Source: an uncultured Clostridia bacterium (GTDB lineage Bacteria > Bacillota > Clostridia > Oscillospirales > Ruminococcaceae). From it: DNA of 64,000 bases. Where the stretch lies: NCBI GenBank assembly GCA_947625915.1, contig CANQPX010000003.1:1-64000 (forward strand), read 5' to 3'. A model generated the notes under the pieces. That model worked only from the letters and a program-made list of their open reading frames with translations. It was not told where the DNA came from and searched no databases. Position numbers and translations under genes: made by a program. Below are positions 19,033 through 28,858 of this stretch, piece after piece (within the stretch, counting starts at the first letter, position 1; each line of letters opens with the position of its first letter).

Positions 19033-20244
19033 ATGAAAAAGTTTATTATAGCAGCAATTTTGTCGCTTTCAATGCTTACTGCTTGCGCGGATACGGAAAC
19101 AGCCGAAGTTCCCGAAACTTCTGCCGAAGTCACCACCGCAAGCCAATCTGAAACAGAAAAAACCGCCGAGGAAACAGCTGCAGCAGAGGAAACAATTACC
19201 ACCGAGGAAACCACAACTTCCAAAGAAACAACCACTGCCGAAAATGTCGATCATATTATTATACAAGGTGTGGAATATTCCACAAGTCTTACCGAGCTTG
19301 ATCTATTTAAAAAAAATTTGACTAATGAAGATATTAAAGACCTTGATAAAATGACTAATTTAACACATTTAGACTTGAGTTCTAACCAAATCAGCGATAT
19401 AAGTCCGTTAAAAGATCTGACTAATTTAACATATCTGAGATTGAATAACGATAAGATCAGTGACATAGAGCCGTTAAAGGATCTGATCAATTTAACGTAT
19501 CTGGACTTGTGTACCAATCAGATCAGTGATTTAAGCCCGTTAGCCGAGCTGACTAATTTAAAAGAATTGTTATTGGAGTACAACCGGATCAGCAATATAG
19601 ATCCGTTAAAAAATTTGACTAATTTAGAAGAATTATGGTTGTTTAAAAATCAGATCAGCGATATAAGCCCGTTATCCGGTCTGACTAATTTAACAGAATT
19701 GCATTTTGGTCAAAATCAGATCAGTGATATCAGTCCGTTAGCTGATCTGCCTAATTTAACAAGATTGTTATTGGAGTACAACCAGATCAGCGACATAAGT
19801 CCGTTAGCTGATCTGCCTAATTTAACGGATCTGAGATTAGATAAAAATCATATCAGCGATATAAGTCCGTTAGCTGATCTGAATAGTTTAACAGATCTGA
19901 AAATGAAAAACAATCAGATCAGTGATATAAGTCCGTTAGCTGATTTGGCTAATTTAACATATTTGAGATTGGATAACAATCAGATCAGTGATATAGACCC
20001 ATTAGCTGATTTGACTAATTTAACATATTTGAACTTGGGCGACAATAAGATCAGCGATATAAGTTCGTTAAAGGATATGACTGATCTAACAGATTTGGAC
20101 TTGGGTGGAAATCAGATCAGCGATATAAGCCCGTTAAAGGATCTGACTAATTTAACATATCTGGTTTTGAAAGAAAATCAGATAAGCAATAATGATATTG
20201 CAGAATTAATTAAGTCATTTCCAGATGGTACAATAATTTTTTAA
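19033..20244 (+). CDS. Leucine-rich-repeat (internalin-like) lipoprotein
   Basis: Lipobox 'LSMLTACA', Thr/Glu-rich linker, then tandem 22-aa LRRs 'LTNLTYLDLxxNQISDISPLKD'. Confidence 0.92.
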   Translation: MKKFIIAAILSLSMLTACADTETAEVPETSAEVTTASQSETEKTAEETAAAEETITTEETTTSKETTTAENVDHIIIQGVEYSTSLTELDLFKKNLTNEDIKDLDKMTNLTHLDLSSNQISDISPLKDLTNLTYLRLNNDKISDIEPLKDLINLTYLDLCTNQISDLSPLAELTNLKELLLEYNRISNIDPLKNLTNLEELWLFKNQISDISPLSGLTNLTELHFGQNQISDISPLADLPNLTRLLLEYNQISDISPLADLPNLTDLRLDKNHISDISPLADLNSLTDLKMKNNQISDISPLADLANLTYLRLDNNQISDIDPLADLTNLTYLNLGDNKISDISSLKDMTDLTDLDLGGNQISDISPLKDLTNLTYLVLKENQISNNDIAELIKSFPDGTIIF

Positions 20245-20273
20245 ATGATCTTTTCTGACAGGTTCTTAATAAA

Positions 20274-20308
20274 AACAGCGAGGGGAAATTTCCTCTCGCT
20301 GTTTTGTT
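20274..20308. terminator. Bidirectional terminator between LRR and MBL genes
   Basis: AAAACAGCGAGGGGAAATTTCCTCTCGCTGTTTT. Confidence 0.75.
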
Positions 20309-20324
20309 ATGTTTCCTTACAATT

Positions 20325-21029
20325 TTACTTATCGCACAAAAATCCCGCAAAACCGAAATCATAGAGAACAACTTCCTTGTTCCCGAAAACTTTTTCAGGT
20401 TTGCCCTCAGCTTTTCCTGCAAGGATATCCTTTGCCGCGTCGATAAGCTTGGGGATAAGTTCCTTTGAAACGTTAAGAGAACCGTGGGACGGATATACTT
20501 TTTCAAATTCGTCCGACATATCCCACAATCTTTCAAGGCTCATTATGTAAGCGTGCATTTCTCTTTGGTCGCCGAACATGAAAATTTTTCCGTCCTGTAT
20601 CGGGTCGCCGCTAAATATCATCCACGAGTCAATGTCAAATACCGCAATACTTCCCGGAGTATGTCCCGGCATAGCGATTATTTTGAGCGGTCTGCCGCCG
20701 AGGTCGATAGTATCGCCGTCCCACACGGGTATGACCTTGCCGCTGCCGCCGTTGTGGAAATAATTAGGGCATTCCGACGGGTTCATATAGAACTCCTCAA
20801 ACCGGGAATTACTTCCGATATGATCCATATCCGCATGAGTATTGAGCAACGATATAGGCAGCTTAGTAAACTTTTGCGCAAGATCCTTAGCGTTTTTTGT
20901 TGTCATTCCGCTGTCTATCAGCAGTGCGCGCTCCATTCCTTCCAACAGGAAAAAGCGGACGGTACCTTCTTCAAATGACCATGTATGCTCATTGATCTGT
21001 ATAGTTTCCATAACATTACCTCGATACAA
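20325..21029 (-). CDS. MBL-fold metallo-hydrolase
   Basis: 'LLNTHADMDHIGSNSRFEEFYM', 'AMPGHTPGSIAVFD'. Confidence 0.9.
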   Translation of the reverse strand: MYRGNVMETIQINEHTWSFEEGTVRFFLLEGMERALLIDSGMTTKNAKDLAQKFTKLPISLLNTHADMDHIGSNSRFEEFYMNPSECPNYFHNGGSGKVIPVWDGDTIDLGGRPLKIIAMPGHTPGSIAVFDIDSWMIFSGDPIQDGKIFMFGDQREMHAYIMSLERLWDMSDEFEKVYPSHGSLNVSKELIPKLIDAAKDILAGKAEGKPEKVFGNKEVVLYDFGFAGFLCDK

Positions 21030-21124
21030 ATTATTTTATAATCATTTTACCATATTTTCTGCTTAAAAGCAATACATTTATTTATATTTTTTCTGAATTT
21101 TATGTCCGAAACTGATTTTACATA

Positions 21125-21538
21125 TTATTGAAACAGCTGTAACAACTCCTCGGGAGAATATAATTTAATACCAAAATTTACAAAATCTTTTTTATTTCTT
21201 GTAACGATACCGTCGCAGCGATTATTTTTTGCACAAACCGCCATCAGACAATCTTCAAAATCCTTTGCGTGTAATTCTAACGCTGTTTTAACATCATCAT
21301 TTGTAATTACAAGAATATCAACAATATCAAGAATAGCTGTTACAAGTCTATATGTTTCATCTATATCCGAAAGCGTCCTGCGAGTTATGTAAAAAATATC
21401 TGTAATAGATGAAGTTGTAGTAAAACCTTGAATATCCTTATTCCTGCAAAGTGTCAGGACAGCTCCGGAATTGTCATAAAATTCTTCTCTTCCGATAAGA
21501 ACGTCCAGCAAAATATTAGTGTCGATCATCAATCGCAT
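21125..21538 (-). CDS. PIN-domain ribonuclease toxin
   Basis: 'MRLMIDTNILLDVLIGREEFYDNS', 'AKDFEDCLMAVCAKNNRCDGIVTRNKKDF'. Confidence 0.88.
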   Translation of the reverse strand: MRLMIDTNILLDVLIGREEFYDNSGAVLTLCRNKDIQGFTTTSSITDIFYITRRTLSDIDETYRLVTAILDIVDILVITNDDVKTALELHAKDFEDCLMAVCAKNNRCDGIVTRNKKDFVNFGIKLYSPEELLQLFQ

Positions 21539-21749
21539 ATTTTTTTAACCTTTCTTCACGCAAAGAATGACGATCTGTATCGGCAGGAACTTTGCCTTTA
21601 AGTGCGCCCGATATTATTGATACAGGGTCATTAGGATCACATAATTTTGCAATGACCTTCCCGTTAACGGTTATCATAATATCTTCTGTTTTAACAAGAT
21701 CAAGATATTTCTTGAAGTTCACTTCAAATTCTGTAGAAGTGACCTGCAT
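21516..21749 (-). CDS. Phd/YefM-type antitoxin
   Basis: 'MQVTSTEFEVNFKKYLDLVKTEDIMITVNGKVIAKL'; overlaps the PIN gene. Confidence 0.82.
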   Translation of the reverse strand: MQVTSTEFEVNFKKYLDLVKTEDIMITVNGKVIAKLCDPNDPVSIISGALKGKVPADTDRHSLREERLKKYAIDDRH

Positions 21750-21889
21750 AAGATCATCTCCTTTTAACAAAATGCCGTAAGCGTTTATTTCTGTTAATAT
21801 TATAGCATAGTATGGCTTTGTTTGTCAATCTATATACACATTTTTCAGTAAACGAAAACAGACCCGCAAACTGCGGATCTGTTTATGTT

Positions 21890-23206
21890 TTACGGAATAA
21901 GCCTGTTCAGATCCCTTGGGAACATCGAAGCCTGACGGACATTCTGCTGTCCCAGAAGTTTCATTACCAGACGTTCCAGTCCTATGCCGAGTCCTCCGTG
22001 AGGCGGCAGACCGTACTTATGAACTTCAAGATATGACTTGAAATCTTCGGGATCAAGTCCCTGTGCTTTCATTTTTTCGATCTGTTCCTCATAGTTGTGG
22101 ATACGCTGTCCGCCCGTTGTAATTTCAAGTCCCCTGAACAGAAGATCGAACTTGCAGGCAGTTCTCGGATCGTCCTTATCGTTCATAGCATAGAACGGCG
22201 GTTTTGACGACGGGAAATTTGTTACAAAGATAAACTCCGTGCCATAATTTTCCTTTGCATAGTTACAGAGGAAAACTTCATCTTCCGGTTCAAGATCGAA
22301 CTTGTTTTTCGCCTTTGAACCTTTGATTATCGCAACGGCGTCCTCGAATTTTACCGCAGGTATCTCCCCCACTTCGGGAATATCCGCGCCGAGGATATTT
22401 ATCTCATGTTGATAATTTTCTTTAAGGTACTTCATAAGGTAACGGAGCATTGCCGTTTCCATGTTCATGACATCGTACATATCCTTGATGAAGCCCATTT
22501 CAAAGTCAAGACCGATGTATTCGTTAAGGTGGCGGGAAGTTGCATGACGTTCCGCACGGTAAACGGGCGCTATCTCAAAAACTCTGTCGAAGAACGCTAC
22601 CGCCGTTTGCTTGTAGAACTGGGGCGACTGGTTCAGGAACGCGTCTTTCTGGAAATAGTCCAGATGGAAAATGTTCGCGCCGCCTTCCGCGCCCTGCGCA
22701 ACTATTTTCGGAGTGTGTATCTCGGTGAAGCGGTTATCCAGCATAAATTTGCGGAAACCTTCCACAACTCCCTCCTGAAACTTGAAAACAGCTCTTTCGT
22801 AAGGATTGCGCAGCGCAACGCTTCTGTTATCAAGATTTATCTCCAGTGAGCAGCCGAGACGTCTCTTTGAAACGTGCAGCGGGTAATCCGCCGACGGCTT
22901 GGACATAAGTTCAATTGTTTTAAGAGTAAGCTCTATGCCGTTTCTTGCTCTTTCTTCCTTTTTCACAATAGCCGTTACCTTTACATAGCAGCCCTCGCGG
23001 ATATCGTCAATGGGATCTCTACATTCATCGGCACTGTATACCGATTGCACAACGTATCTTGCCGTTCTCAGTGAAATGAAGGCAAAACCGCTCATCTGCT
23101 TTACGCTGTGTACACAGGCGTAAAGAGTGATAGTTTCCCCTACTTTTGAAAGAGCATCTTCAAGATCAAATTCTTCAAGCAGGTCTGTTCCGCCAACTTT
23201 TATCAT
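21890..23206 (-). CDS. aspS: Aspartate--tRNA ligase of the archaeal/nondiscriminating type (Asp/Asn)
   Basis: ~439 aa without the bacterial GAD insertion; 'FTEIHTPKIVAQGAEGGANIFHLDYF...FLNQSPQFYKQ', 'GLGIGLERLVMKLL'. Confidence 0.9.
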   Translation of the reverse strand: MIKVGGTDLLEEFDLEDALSKVGETITLYACVHSVKQMSGFAFISLRTARYVVQSVYSADECRDPIDDIREGCYVKVTAIVKKEERARNGIELTLKTIELMSKPSADYPLHVSKRRLGCSLEINLDNRSVALRNPYERAVFKFQEGVVEGFRKFMLDNRFTEIHTPKIVAQGAEGGANIFHLDYFQKDAFLNQSPQFYKQTAVAFFDRVFEIAPVYRAERHATSRHLNEYIGLDFEMGFIKDMYDVMNMETAMLRYLMKYLKENYQHEINILGADIPEVGEIPAVKFEDAVAIIKGSKAKNKFDLEPEDEVFLCNYAKENYGTEFIFVTNFPSSKPPFYAMNDKDDPRTACKFDLLFRGLEITTGGQRIHNYEEQIEKMKAQGLDPEDFKSYLEVHKYGLPPHGGLGIGLERLVMKLLGQQNVRQASMFPRDLNRLIP

Positions 23207-23245
23207 TCCGATCATCAACCTTTCGTTAAAAATTGGACTGCCGCA

Positions 23246-23458
23246 TTATTCCTCGTCACCGCAGCATTCATCACAGCAGTGATCTTCATCATCACTGTAT
23301 GCAAAGTCGCTGAGAAGATTTGAAACGGAAACGCAGAGCAGTGCCATGATAAGACTTCCGACCTTTTTCTTTTCACTGAAAAGGCTTATGATCGAGAACG
23401 CGATGCTTGCCGCAGTAAGACCTATCCTTGAATATCTGATAACTTCTTTTGTATCCAT
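23246..23458 (-). CDS. Small membrane protein with acidic Cys/His tail
   Basis: 70 aa between gatB and aspS; C-terminus 'DDEDHCCDECCGDEE'. Confidence 0.6.
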   Translation of the reverse strand: MDTKEVIRYSRIGLTAASIAFSIISLFSEKKKVGSLIMALLCVSVSNLLSDFAYSDDEDHCCDECCGDEE

Positions 23459-23476
23459 AGTTTAAACCCTCCGTAA

Positions 23477-24922
23477 TTATAATGATTTCAGCTTCTTTTC
23501 AAGCTCTTCTTTTATGACCTTGGGAGTGCATACGCCTTTAAGTTCTTTCGTACACTGTCCCATAAGGAACCCGAACACTTTCCGGTCGCCGCCCGTATAC
23601 TGAGCAACGGCTTTTTCGTTTGCCGCAAGGACTTTTTCGATAACTTCCGCAACTTTTCCCGTATCGTTGGAAATGAGCAGTCCTTCGGCTTTTGCGATCT
23701 CCTCGGGATCGCCGCCCTTTTCGCACATTGTACGGAAAACGCTTTTTGCGTCGTTCTTGGAAACTTTATCGGTATCCGCCATTTCAACGAGCTTTGCAAA
23801 CTGCTCTGCGGTGAAAGGCAGATCTTCAAGGGAAACTTCGCCCAGATTTATGCGGCGCATCATTTCGCCTATGAGGAAATTGCATACCGATTTAGGATTA
23901 TTATACGCCTTTACGGCTGCATCGAAAAAGTCGGAAAGTATCTTCTGATTTACTATTATCTTTGCGTCCGTTTCGTTAAGACCGTTTTTCAGATATCTTT
24001 CAAGACGTTCGTAAGGCATTTCGGGGAGTTTTGCGCGGATAGCGTCCAGATCCTCGTCCGTGAAATTCACCTGCAAAATGTCAGGCTCGGGGAAATAGCG
24101 GTAGTCGTGAGCGTCTTCCTTGGAACGCATTGACTTTGTTTCTCCCCTGTTGTCATCGAAACGTCTTGTTTCCTGAACAACGCGCTTGCCCATGTCCAGA
24201 AGTTTTCCCTGACGGTATATCTCAAAATCTATCGCTCTTCCGATAGCCTTGATAGAGTTAAGATTCTTTATCTCGGCTCTTGTGCCGAACTCGGTATCGG
24301 TAGGCTTCATTATGGAAATATTTACATCGCATCGCAGCGAGCCCTGTTCCATTTTACAGTCGCACACTCCCGCATACTGGAGCAGCAGGGAAATTTTCTC
24401 AACGAACGCCTTTGCTTCTTCGGCAGAACCGATGTCAGGCTCTGTAACTATTTCGATAAGAGGTATTCCGCAGCGGTTATAGTCCGCAAGAGAAACGCCG
24501 TTAAGGTCGTCGTGGATAAGTTTTCCCGCGTCCTCTTCGAGGTGGATACGGTTTATGCGGATATTTTTTTTCTTTTTCTCACCGTTTTCCTCATACTCAA
24601 TAGGAACAAGTCCGTTTATGCAGAGCGGAAGATTGAGCTGTGATATCTGATAAGCTTTCGGAAGATCGGGATAGAAGTAGTTCTTTCTGTCGAACACGGA
24701 GAACTTATTTATCCCGCAGCCGAGGGCAAAGCCGGCTTTTACCGCATATTCGACAGCAGTCTGATTGATAATAGGGAGAGTTCCCGGCATACCGGAGCAT
24801 ACCGGACAGCAGCGGGTGTTCTTGTCGCCGCCGAATTCTGCCGAACAGGTACAGAATACCTTTGACTTTGTAAGAAGTTCGGCGTGTATTTCAAGACCGA
24901 TAACAGGTATATATGCAGACAT
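23477..24922 (-). CDS. gatB: Asp-tRNA(Asn)/Glu-tRNA(Gln) amidotransferase subunit B
   Basis: 'IGLEIHAELLTKSKVFCTCSAEFGGDKNTRCCPVCSGMPGTLP'. Confidence 0.97.
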   Translation of the reverse strand: MSAYIPVIGLEIHAELLTKSKVFCTCSAEFGGDKNTRCCPVCSGMPGTLPIINQTAVEYAVKAGFALGCGINKFSVFDRKNYFYPDLPKAYQISQLNLPLCINGLVPIEYEENGEKKKKNIRINRIHLEEDAGKLIHDDLNGVSLADYNRCGIPLIEIVTEPDIGSAEEAKAFVEKISLLLQYAGVCDCKMEQGSLRCDVNISIMKPTDTEFGTRAEIKNLNSIKAIGRAIDFEIYRQGKLLDMGKRVVQETRRFDDNRGETKSMRSKEDAHDYRYFPEPDILQVNFTDEDLDAIRAKLPEMPYERLERYLKNGLNETDAKIIVNQKILSDFFDAAVKAYNNPKSVCNFLIGEMMRRINLGEVSLEDLPFTAEQFAKLVEMADTDKVSKNDAKSVFRTMCEKGGDPEEIAKAEGLLISNDTGKVAEVIEKVLAANEKAVAQYTGGDRKVFGFLMGQCTKELKGVCTPKVIKEELEKKLKSL

Positions 24923-24940
24923 ATTCAGACTCCCCTTTCC

Positions 24941-26392
24941 TTATATTTTCGCGGGAACGCGTTCAAACTGCTTTTCGTAAGCGTCCGCCGCCTGAATTAT
25001 AGACGCTTCGTCCCAGTGTCTGCCGATGATCGACATTCCAATGGGCATACCCTTTGAGTCATAGCCGCATGGAGTTGAGATTGCGGGCAGCGAAGCGATA
25101 TTCACCGTAACGGTGCAGATATCCGCCTGATACATCTTTGCGGGATCGGAGATATTTTCGTTCACGCCGTAAGCAACTGTAGGTGCGGTCGGTGTAAGTA
25201 TTATATCGCAATTTTTGAAAATACTCTCATATTCCTCACGGATACGCTGTTTCAGAGCCATTGCCTTGCCGTAATATGCATCGTAATATCCGCTGGAGAG
25301 CGCATAGTTTCCGAGGAGGATACGTCTTTTCACCTCATCGCCGAAGCCCTCGCTCCTTGAATTGCATATAAGGTCGTTGTATGAATCGCCTTTGTCGGAA
25401 CGGTGTCCGTACTTTATGCCGTCATATCTGGAAAGGTTTGAAGAAGCTTCCGCGGAGGCTATCAAGTAGTATGCCGCAACGGCATATTTCAGCGACGGCA
25501 TTGAACAATCCACAAGCACAGCACCCTGTGACTCGTACCACTTAGCAGCTTTCTCAACGGCTTCGCGGACGTCCGCATCTATGCCGTCAGCGTAAAATTC
25601 CTTGGGAAGTGCGATCTTCATTCCGGAAATGCTCTGTCCTATTTTTTCGGTAAAATCGGGAACATCGCGTTTTGCGCTTGTTCCGTCGTGGTAATCGTAA
25701 CCCGAAATTGCATTTAAAATTATAGCGCAGTCATGAGCGTCCTTTGCAACAGGACCTATCTGGTCAAGAGAACTTGCAAAAGCCACCAGACCGTAACGGG
25801 AAACTCGTCCGTAAGTAGGTTTCAGTCCCGTAACTCCGCAGAAAGAAGCGGGCTGTCTTATAGAACCGCCTGTATCCGAGCCGAGAGCCGCCGCACAAAG
25901 AGACGCGCCCACTGCGGCAGCGGAACCGCCCGAACTTCCGCCGGGGACTCTGCCGAGGTCGTAAGGGTTCTTTGTCTTTTTGAAAGCAGAAGTCTGTGTA
26001 GAACCGCCCATAGCAAACTCGTCCATTGAAGTTTTCCCGAGCATCACTATATCTTGCGCGTTCAGTTTTTCCATGACCGTAGCGTTATACGGGGGAACGA
26101 AGTCCTCTAACATTTTAGAAGCGCAGGTAGTTTTAACTCCGTCCGTGCAGATGTTATCCTTTATTGCAAGAGGTATTCCGGTAAGAGCGGAAGCCTCGCC
26201 TTTGTCAATGATCTGCTGAGCCTTTGCGGCAGCGGCATGAGCTTCTTTCGCAGTAACGGTAATGTAGCTTTCAAGTTTTCCGTCCACATCATTTATTCTT
26301 TCAAGATACGCGTCTGCAAGTTCCGCAGCGGAAACTTCCTTTTTATCGAGCATTTTACGCATATCCCGTATTTTCAGAGAAGTAATATCCAT
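24941..26392 (-). CDS. gatA: Asp-tRNA(Asn)/Glu-tRNA(Gln) amidotransferase subunit A
   Basis: Amidase signature 'GRVPGGSSGGSAAAVGASLCAAALGSDTGGSIRQPASFCGVTGLKPTYGRVSRYG'. Confidence 0.97.
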   Translation of the reverse strand: MDITSLKIRDMRKMLDKKEVSAAELADAYLERINDVDGKLESYITVTAKEAHAAAAKAQQIIDKGEASALTGIPLAIKDNICTDGVKTTCASKMLEDFVPPYNATVMEKLNAQDIVMLGKTSMDEFAMGGSTQTSAFKKTKNPYDLGRVPGGSSGGSAAAVGASLCAAALGSDTGGSIRQPASFCGVTGLKPTYGRVSRYGLVAFASSLDQIGPVAKDAHDCAIILNAISGYDYHDGTSAKRDVPDFTEKIGQSISGMKIALPKEFYADGIDADVREAVEKAAKWYESQGAVLVDCSMPSLKYAVAAYYLIASAEASSNLSRYDGIKYGHRSDKGDSYNDLICNSRSEGFGDEVKRRILLGNYALSSGYYDAYYGKAMALKQRIREEYESIFKNCDIILTPTAPTVAYGVNENISDPAKMYQADICTVTVNIASLPAISTPCGYDSKGMPIGMSIIGRHWDEASIIQAADAYEKQFERVPAKI

Positions 26393-26413
26393 AAGTTTAC
26401 ACACCTTTCAGAG

Positions 26414-26692
26414 TTATTCCACAACTTTCGGAACTACGAAGCAGTTCTCGCTGTTGACGGCGTTTTGAAGGATCTTTTCCGTTGGGAAAGACTCCATAGC
26501 CTCGTCTTTTCTCAGACCGCCGAGATAAACGTTATGGTTATCCTTTAAAGGATCGTAAACTATGTCGATTTCTTTAATAGTGTCCATAATTTCGATAATG
26601 CTTGTCATATCCTCGGCAGCTTTTTTCAGTTCATCGTCGGTGAAACTGAGTTTTCCGAGCTTGGAGAGATATTTTACCATTTCCAGGTCCAT
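26414..26692 (-). CDS. gatC: Asp-tRNA(Asn)/Glu-tRNA(Gln) amidotransferase subunit C
   Basis: 'MDLEMVKYLSKLGKLSFTDDELKKAAEDMTSIIEIMDTIKEID'. Confidence 0.88.
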   Translation of the reverse strand: MDLEMVKYLSKLGKLSFTDDELKKAAEDMTSIIEIMDTIKEIDIVYDPLKDNHNVYLGGLRKDEAMESFPTEKILQNAVNSENCFVVPKVVE

Positions 26693-26854
26693 AGTTTTTA
26701 CCTCATTTCCGTATAAAATCGCAGGGAAGATCCCAAATCTTACAACAATACAAAATACATTATACCACATCTGCCGAAATTTTGCAACACTATTTTTGCT
26801 AAAACACGGCATTTTATATAAAAATGTACTGTTTGGACTGAAAAAATTATCATA

Positions 26855-27667
26855 TCATGAGTCAAAGCCATTGTAGCTTCCAAAGCCAAGCATATAGACC
26901 GCCATTGCGATCGCAATATCTTTGTCTTTTATCTTTTGCTTACCGGCAAGTGCTTTAAGTTCGTCAACAACCGTATCATTCGGAACGGTACTGTCATTCA
27001 TTGTTTTAACAGCTTTACCGATAATTTTGGGAAGAACCATGCATAACTGATAAAAGGCATCTTCTTGCCCGGTAACAAGTGCATAAAACCTATCTATACT
27101 AACGCGGCGTATAAGTTTATGACTGACCTTGCTTCTGTCGACCGTAGTTTCCCATTTTATATTCTGTGATTCTTTTGCGATAGCTTCAACCAGAAAACAA
27201 GCACAATCATCATCGTTAAGCAGCTGATTCTGCATTTTTATAAATGTTCTTCCGGCTGATGCTGAGTTCATAGTGTTATGCTTATTCTTCATTTCAACAT
27301 AGATCCTATGTACGACACTTCCGTCCGGAAGCTTTATGCCGTCCGAATCTTCAAATATAACATCCCAACCGCCCTCTTTTCCGTTATCAGGGACACGGCA
27401 TTTATCTATATAACTGAATATACGCTGATGGAAATATCCTATATCATTATTGTTTGACTTGTCCCGTTGGCGGAATATTTCATTGCTGACAATTTCCTCC
27501 CATGTTGCCTGATAAACAGTTTTATCAAATATAAGCTTTATAGGATCAATGATATTTTTATTAAACCGTTTCAAATCAAATGATTCCAATTTTTCGCCAT
27601 ATTTTTCAATTGTAGCTTTAACATGGTTTGTAAGATCTTCTTCACTTATAAACGACAATGTCCACAT
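26855..27667 (-). CDS. Eco47II-family type II restriction endonuclease (predicted GGNCC)
   Basis: 'MWTLSFISEEDLTNHVKATIEKYGEKLESFDLKRFNKNIIDPIKLIFDKTVY', 'YVEMKNKHNTMNSASAGRTFIKMQNQLL'; adjacent m5C methylase. Confidence 0.85.
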   Translation of the reverse strand: MWTLSFISEEDLTNHVKATIEKYGEKLESFDLKRFNKNIIDPIKLIFDKTVYQATWEEIVSNEIFRQRDKSNNNDIGYFHQRIFSYIDKCRVPDNGKEGGWDVIFEDSDGIKLPDGSVVHRIYVEMKNKHNTMNSASAGRTFIKMQNQLLNDDDCACFLVEAIAKESQNIKWETTVDRSKVSHKLIRRVSIDRFYALVTGQEDAFYQLCMVLPKIIGKAVKTMNDSTVPNDTVVDELKALAGKQKIKDKDIAIAMAVYMLGFGSYNGFDS

Positions 27668-28734
27668 TATGATAAACTCTCCAATGCAATTTTTATTTGT
27701 TTCGCAATATCAAATGCAAGATTGACAGGTACAGCATTTCCCACTTGTTTATATTGTGAACCGATACTTCCGCAGAATTTCCAGTCATCGGGGAAACTCT
27801 GACAGCGTGCATTTTCCCTAATAGTAAAAGGTCTTGCTTCAAGAGGGTGACAGCGATCTGTCTGTTTCTGGCTTGGAGAAGTCAGAACAGCAAGAGACGG
27901 TTCATCAAGACTCAATCTGCGAAGAATACCCGTTCTGCCTCCCTCCATGTTCCAACAGCTTTTCATATATTCTTTTGCAATATCTTCCGGAATATCTTTC
28001 CAATATCCGCCCGGAGGAACAAGTTCAAATATCTTACGTTTGTATTCAGAATAAGGCGTTCCTTCACTTTTGGGGCAATCAAGCAGAATATCCCGAAGAA
28101 CAGGTTTATAATCATGTGGTTTTGGAAAATCAAAATTTATTTTGTCTGCAAGGTCATTCCTGATACCTATGGTAATAAGACGCTCTCTTTTCTGAGCAAC
28201 TCCGTAATCCCATGCGTTAAGTATCTTTTTTTGAATGGTATATCCCGTACTTTCAAATATATCGGTAATTGTCTTATATGTTCTGCCTTTATCATGTGTA
28301 AGCAATCCCCGGACGTTTTCAAATAAAAACATTTTGGGCTGCAGCTGTTCCAGAAACTTTGCATAGTGGTAAAACAGCGTTCCTCGGGCATCTTCCAGAC
28401 CGAGCCTTTTTCCGGCATAGGAAAAACTCTGACAAGGAGCGCCGCCTGAAAGCAGATCAAGTTCACCGCACTCCAAACCAAAATATTTCTTAAGATCAAG
28501 ACATGAAATATTTGCAATATCATCATTGATAACACGCCATTTAGGTCTGTTAATGCGCAAAGTATCGGAAGCATCTTTGTCTATCTCTATAAGACCTAAT
28601 GTATCAAATCCTGCTTTTTCGATCCCAAGTGCAAGACCGCCTGCACCTGCGAAAAGTTCGATCGCAGTAAATGTTTTACAGCTGACATTTATTTGTATAC
28701 CTATCATATCTTGTGTTGTATAGCTTACAAACAT
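27667..28734 (-). CDS. DNA (cytosine-5)-methyltransferase, type II RM partner
   Basis: 'TAIELFAGAGGLALGIEKAGF', 'GGAPCQSFSYAGKRLG', 'FENVRGLLTHD', 'KQVGNAVPVNLAFDI'. TAATG overlap with the REase start. Confidence 0.95.
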   Translation of the reverse strand: MFVSYTTQDMIGIQINVSCKTFTAIELFAGAGGLALGIEKAGFDTLGLIEIDKDASDTLRINRPKWRVINDDIANISCLDLKKYFGLECGELDLLSGGAPCQSFSYAGKRLGLEDARGTLFYHYAKFLEQLQPKMFLFENVRGLLTHDKGRTYKTITDIFESTGYTIQKKILNAWDYGVAQKRERLITIGIRNDLADKINFDFPKPHDYKPVLRDILLDCPKSEGTPYSEYKRKIFELVPPGGYWKDIPEDIAKEYMKSCWNMEGGRTGILRRLSLDEPSLAVLTSPSQKQTDRCHPLEARPFTIRENARCQSFPDDWKFCGSIGSQYKQVGNAVPVNLAFDIAKQIKIALESLS

Positions 28735-28858
28735 TTTTACAATGCTCCTCTCCGATCTGACAGCAGTACCCCGATCACTTGATATTATATCACAAACAAA
28801 CAAATAAGTCAAATTTTCTCATGGAGCATAATGTCTTTTCATGTAAAAAATGCTTATA

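Noticed and set aside
26693-26850. T-box riboswitch upstream of gatCAB-aspS
   Set aside because: The leader is too short and lacks a T-box sequence or specifier stem.
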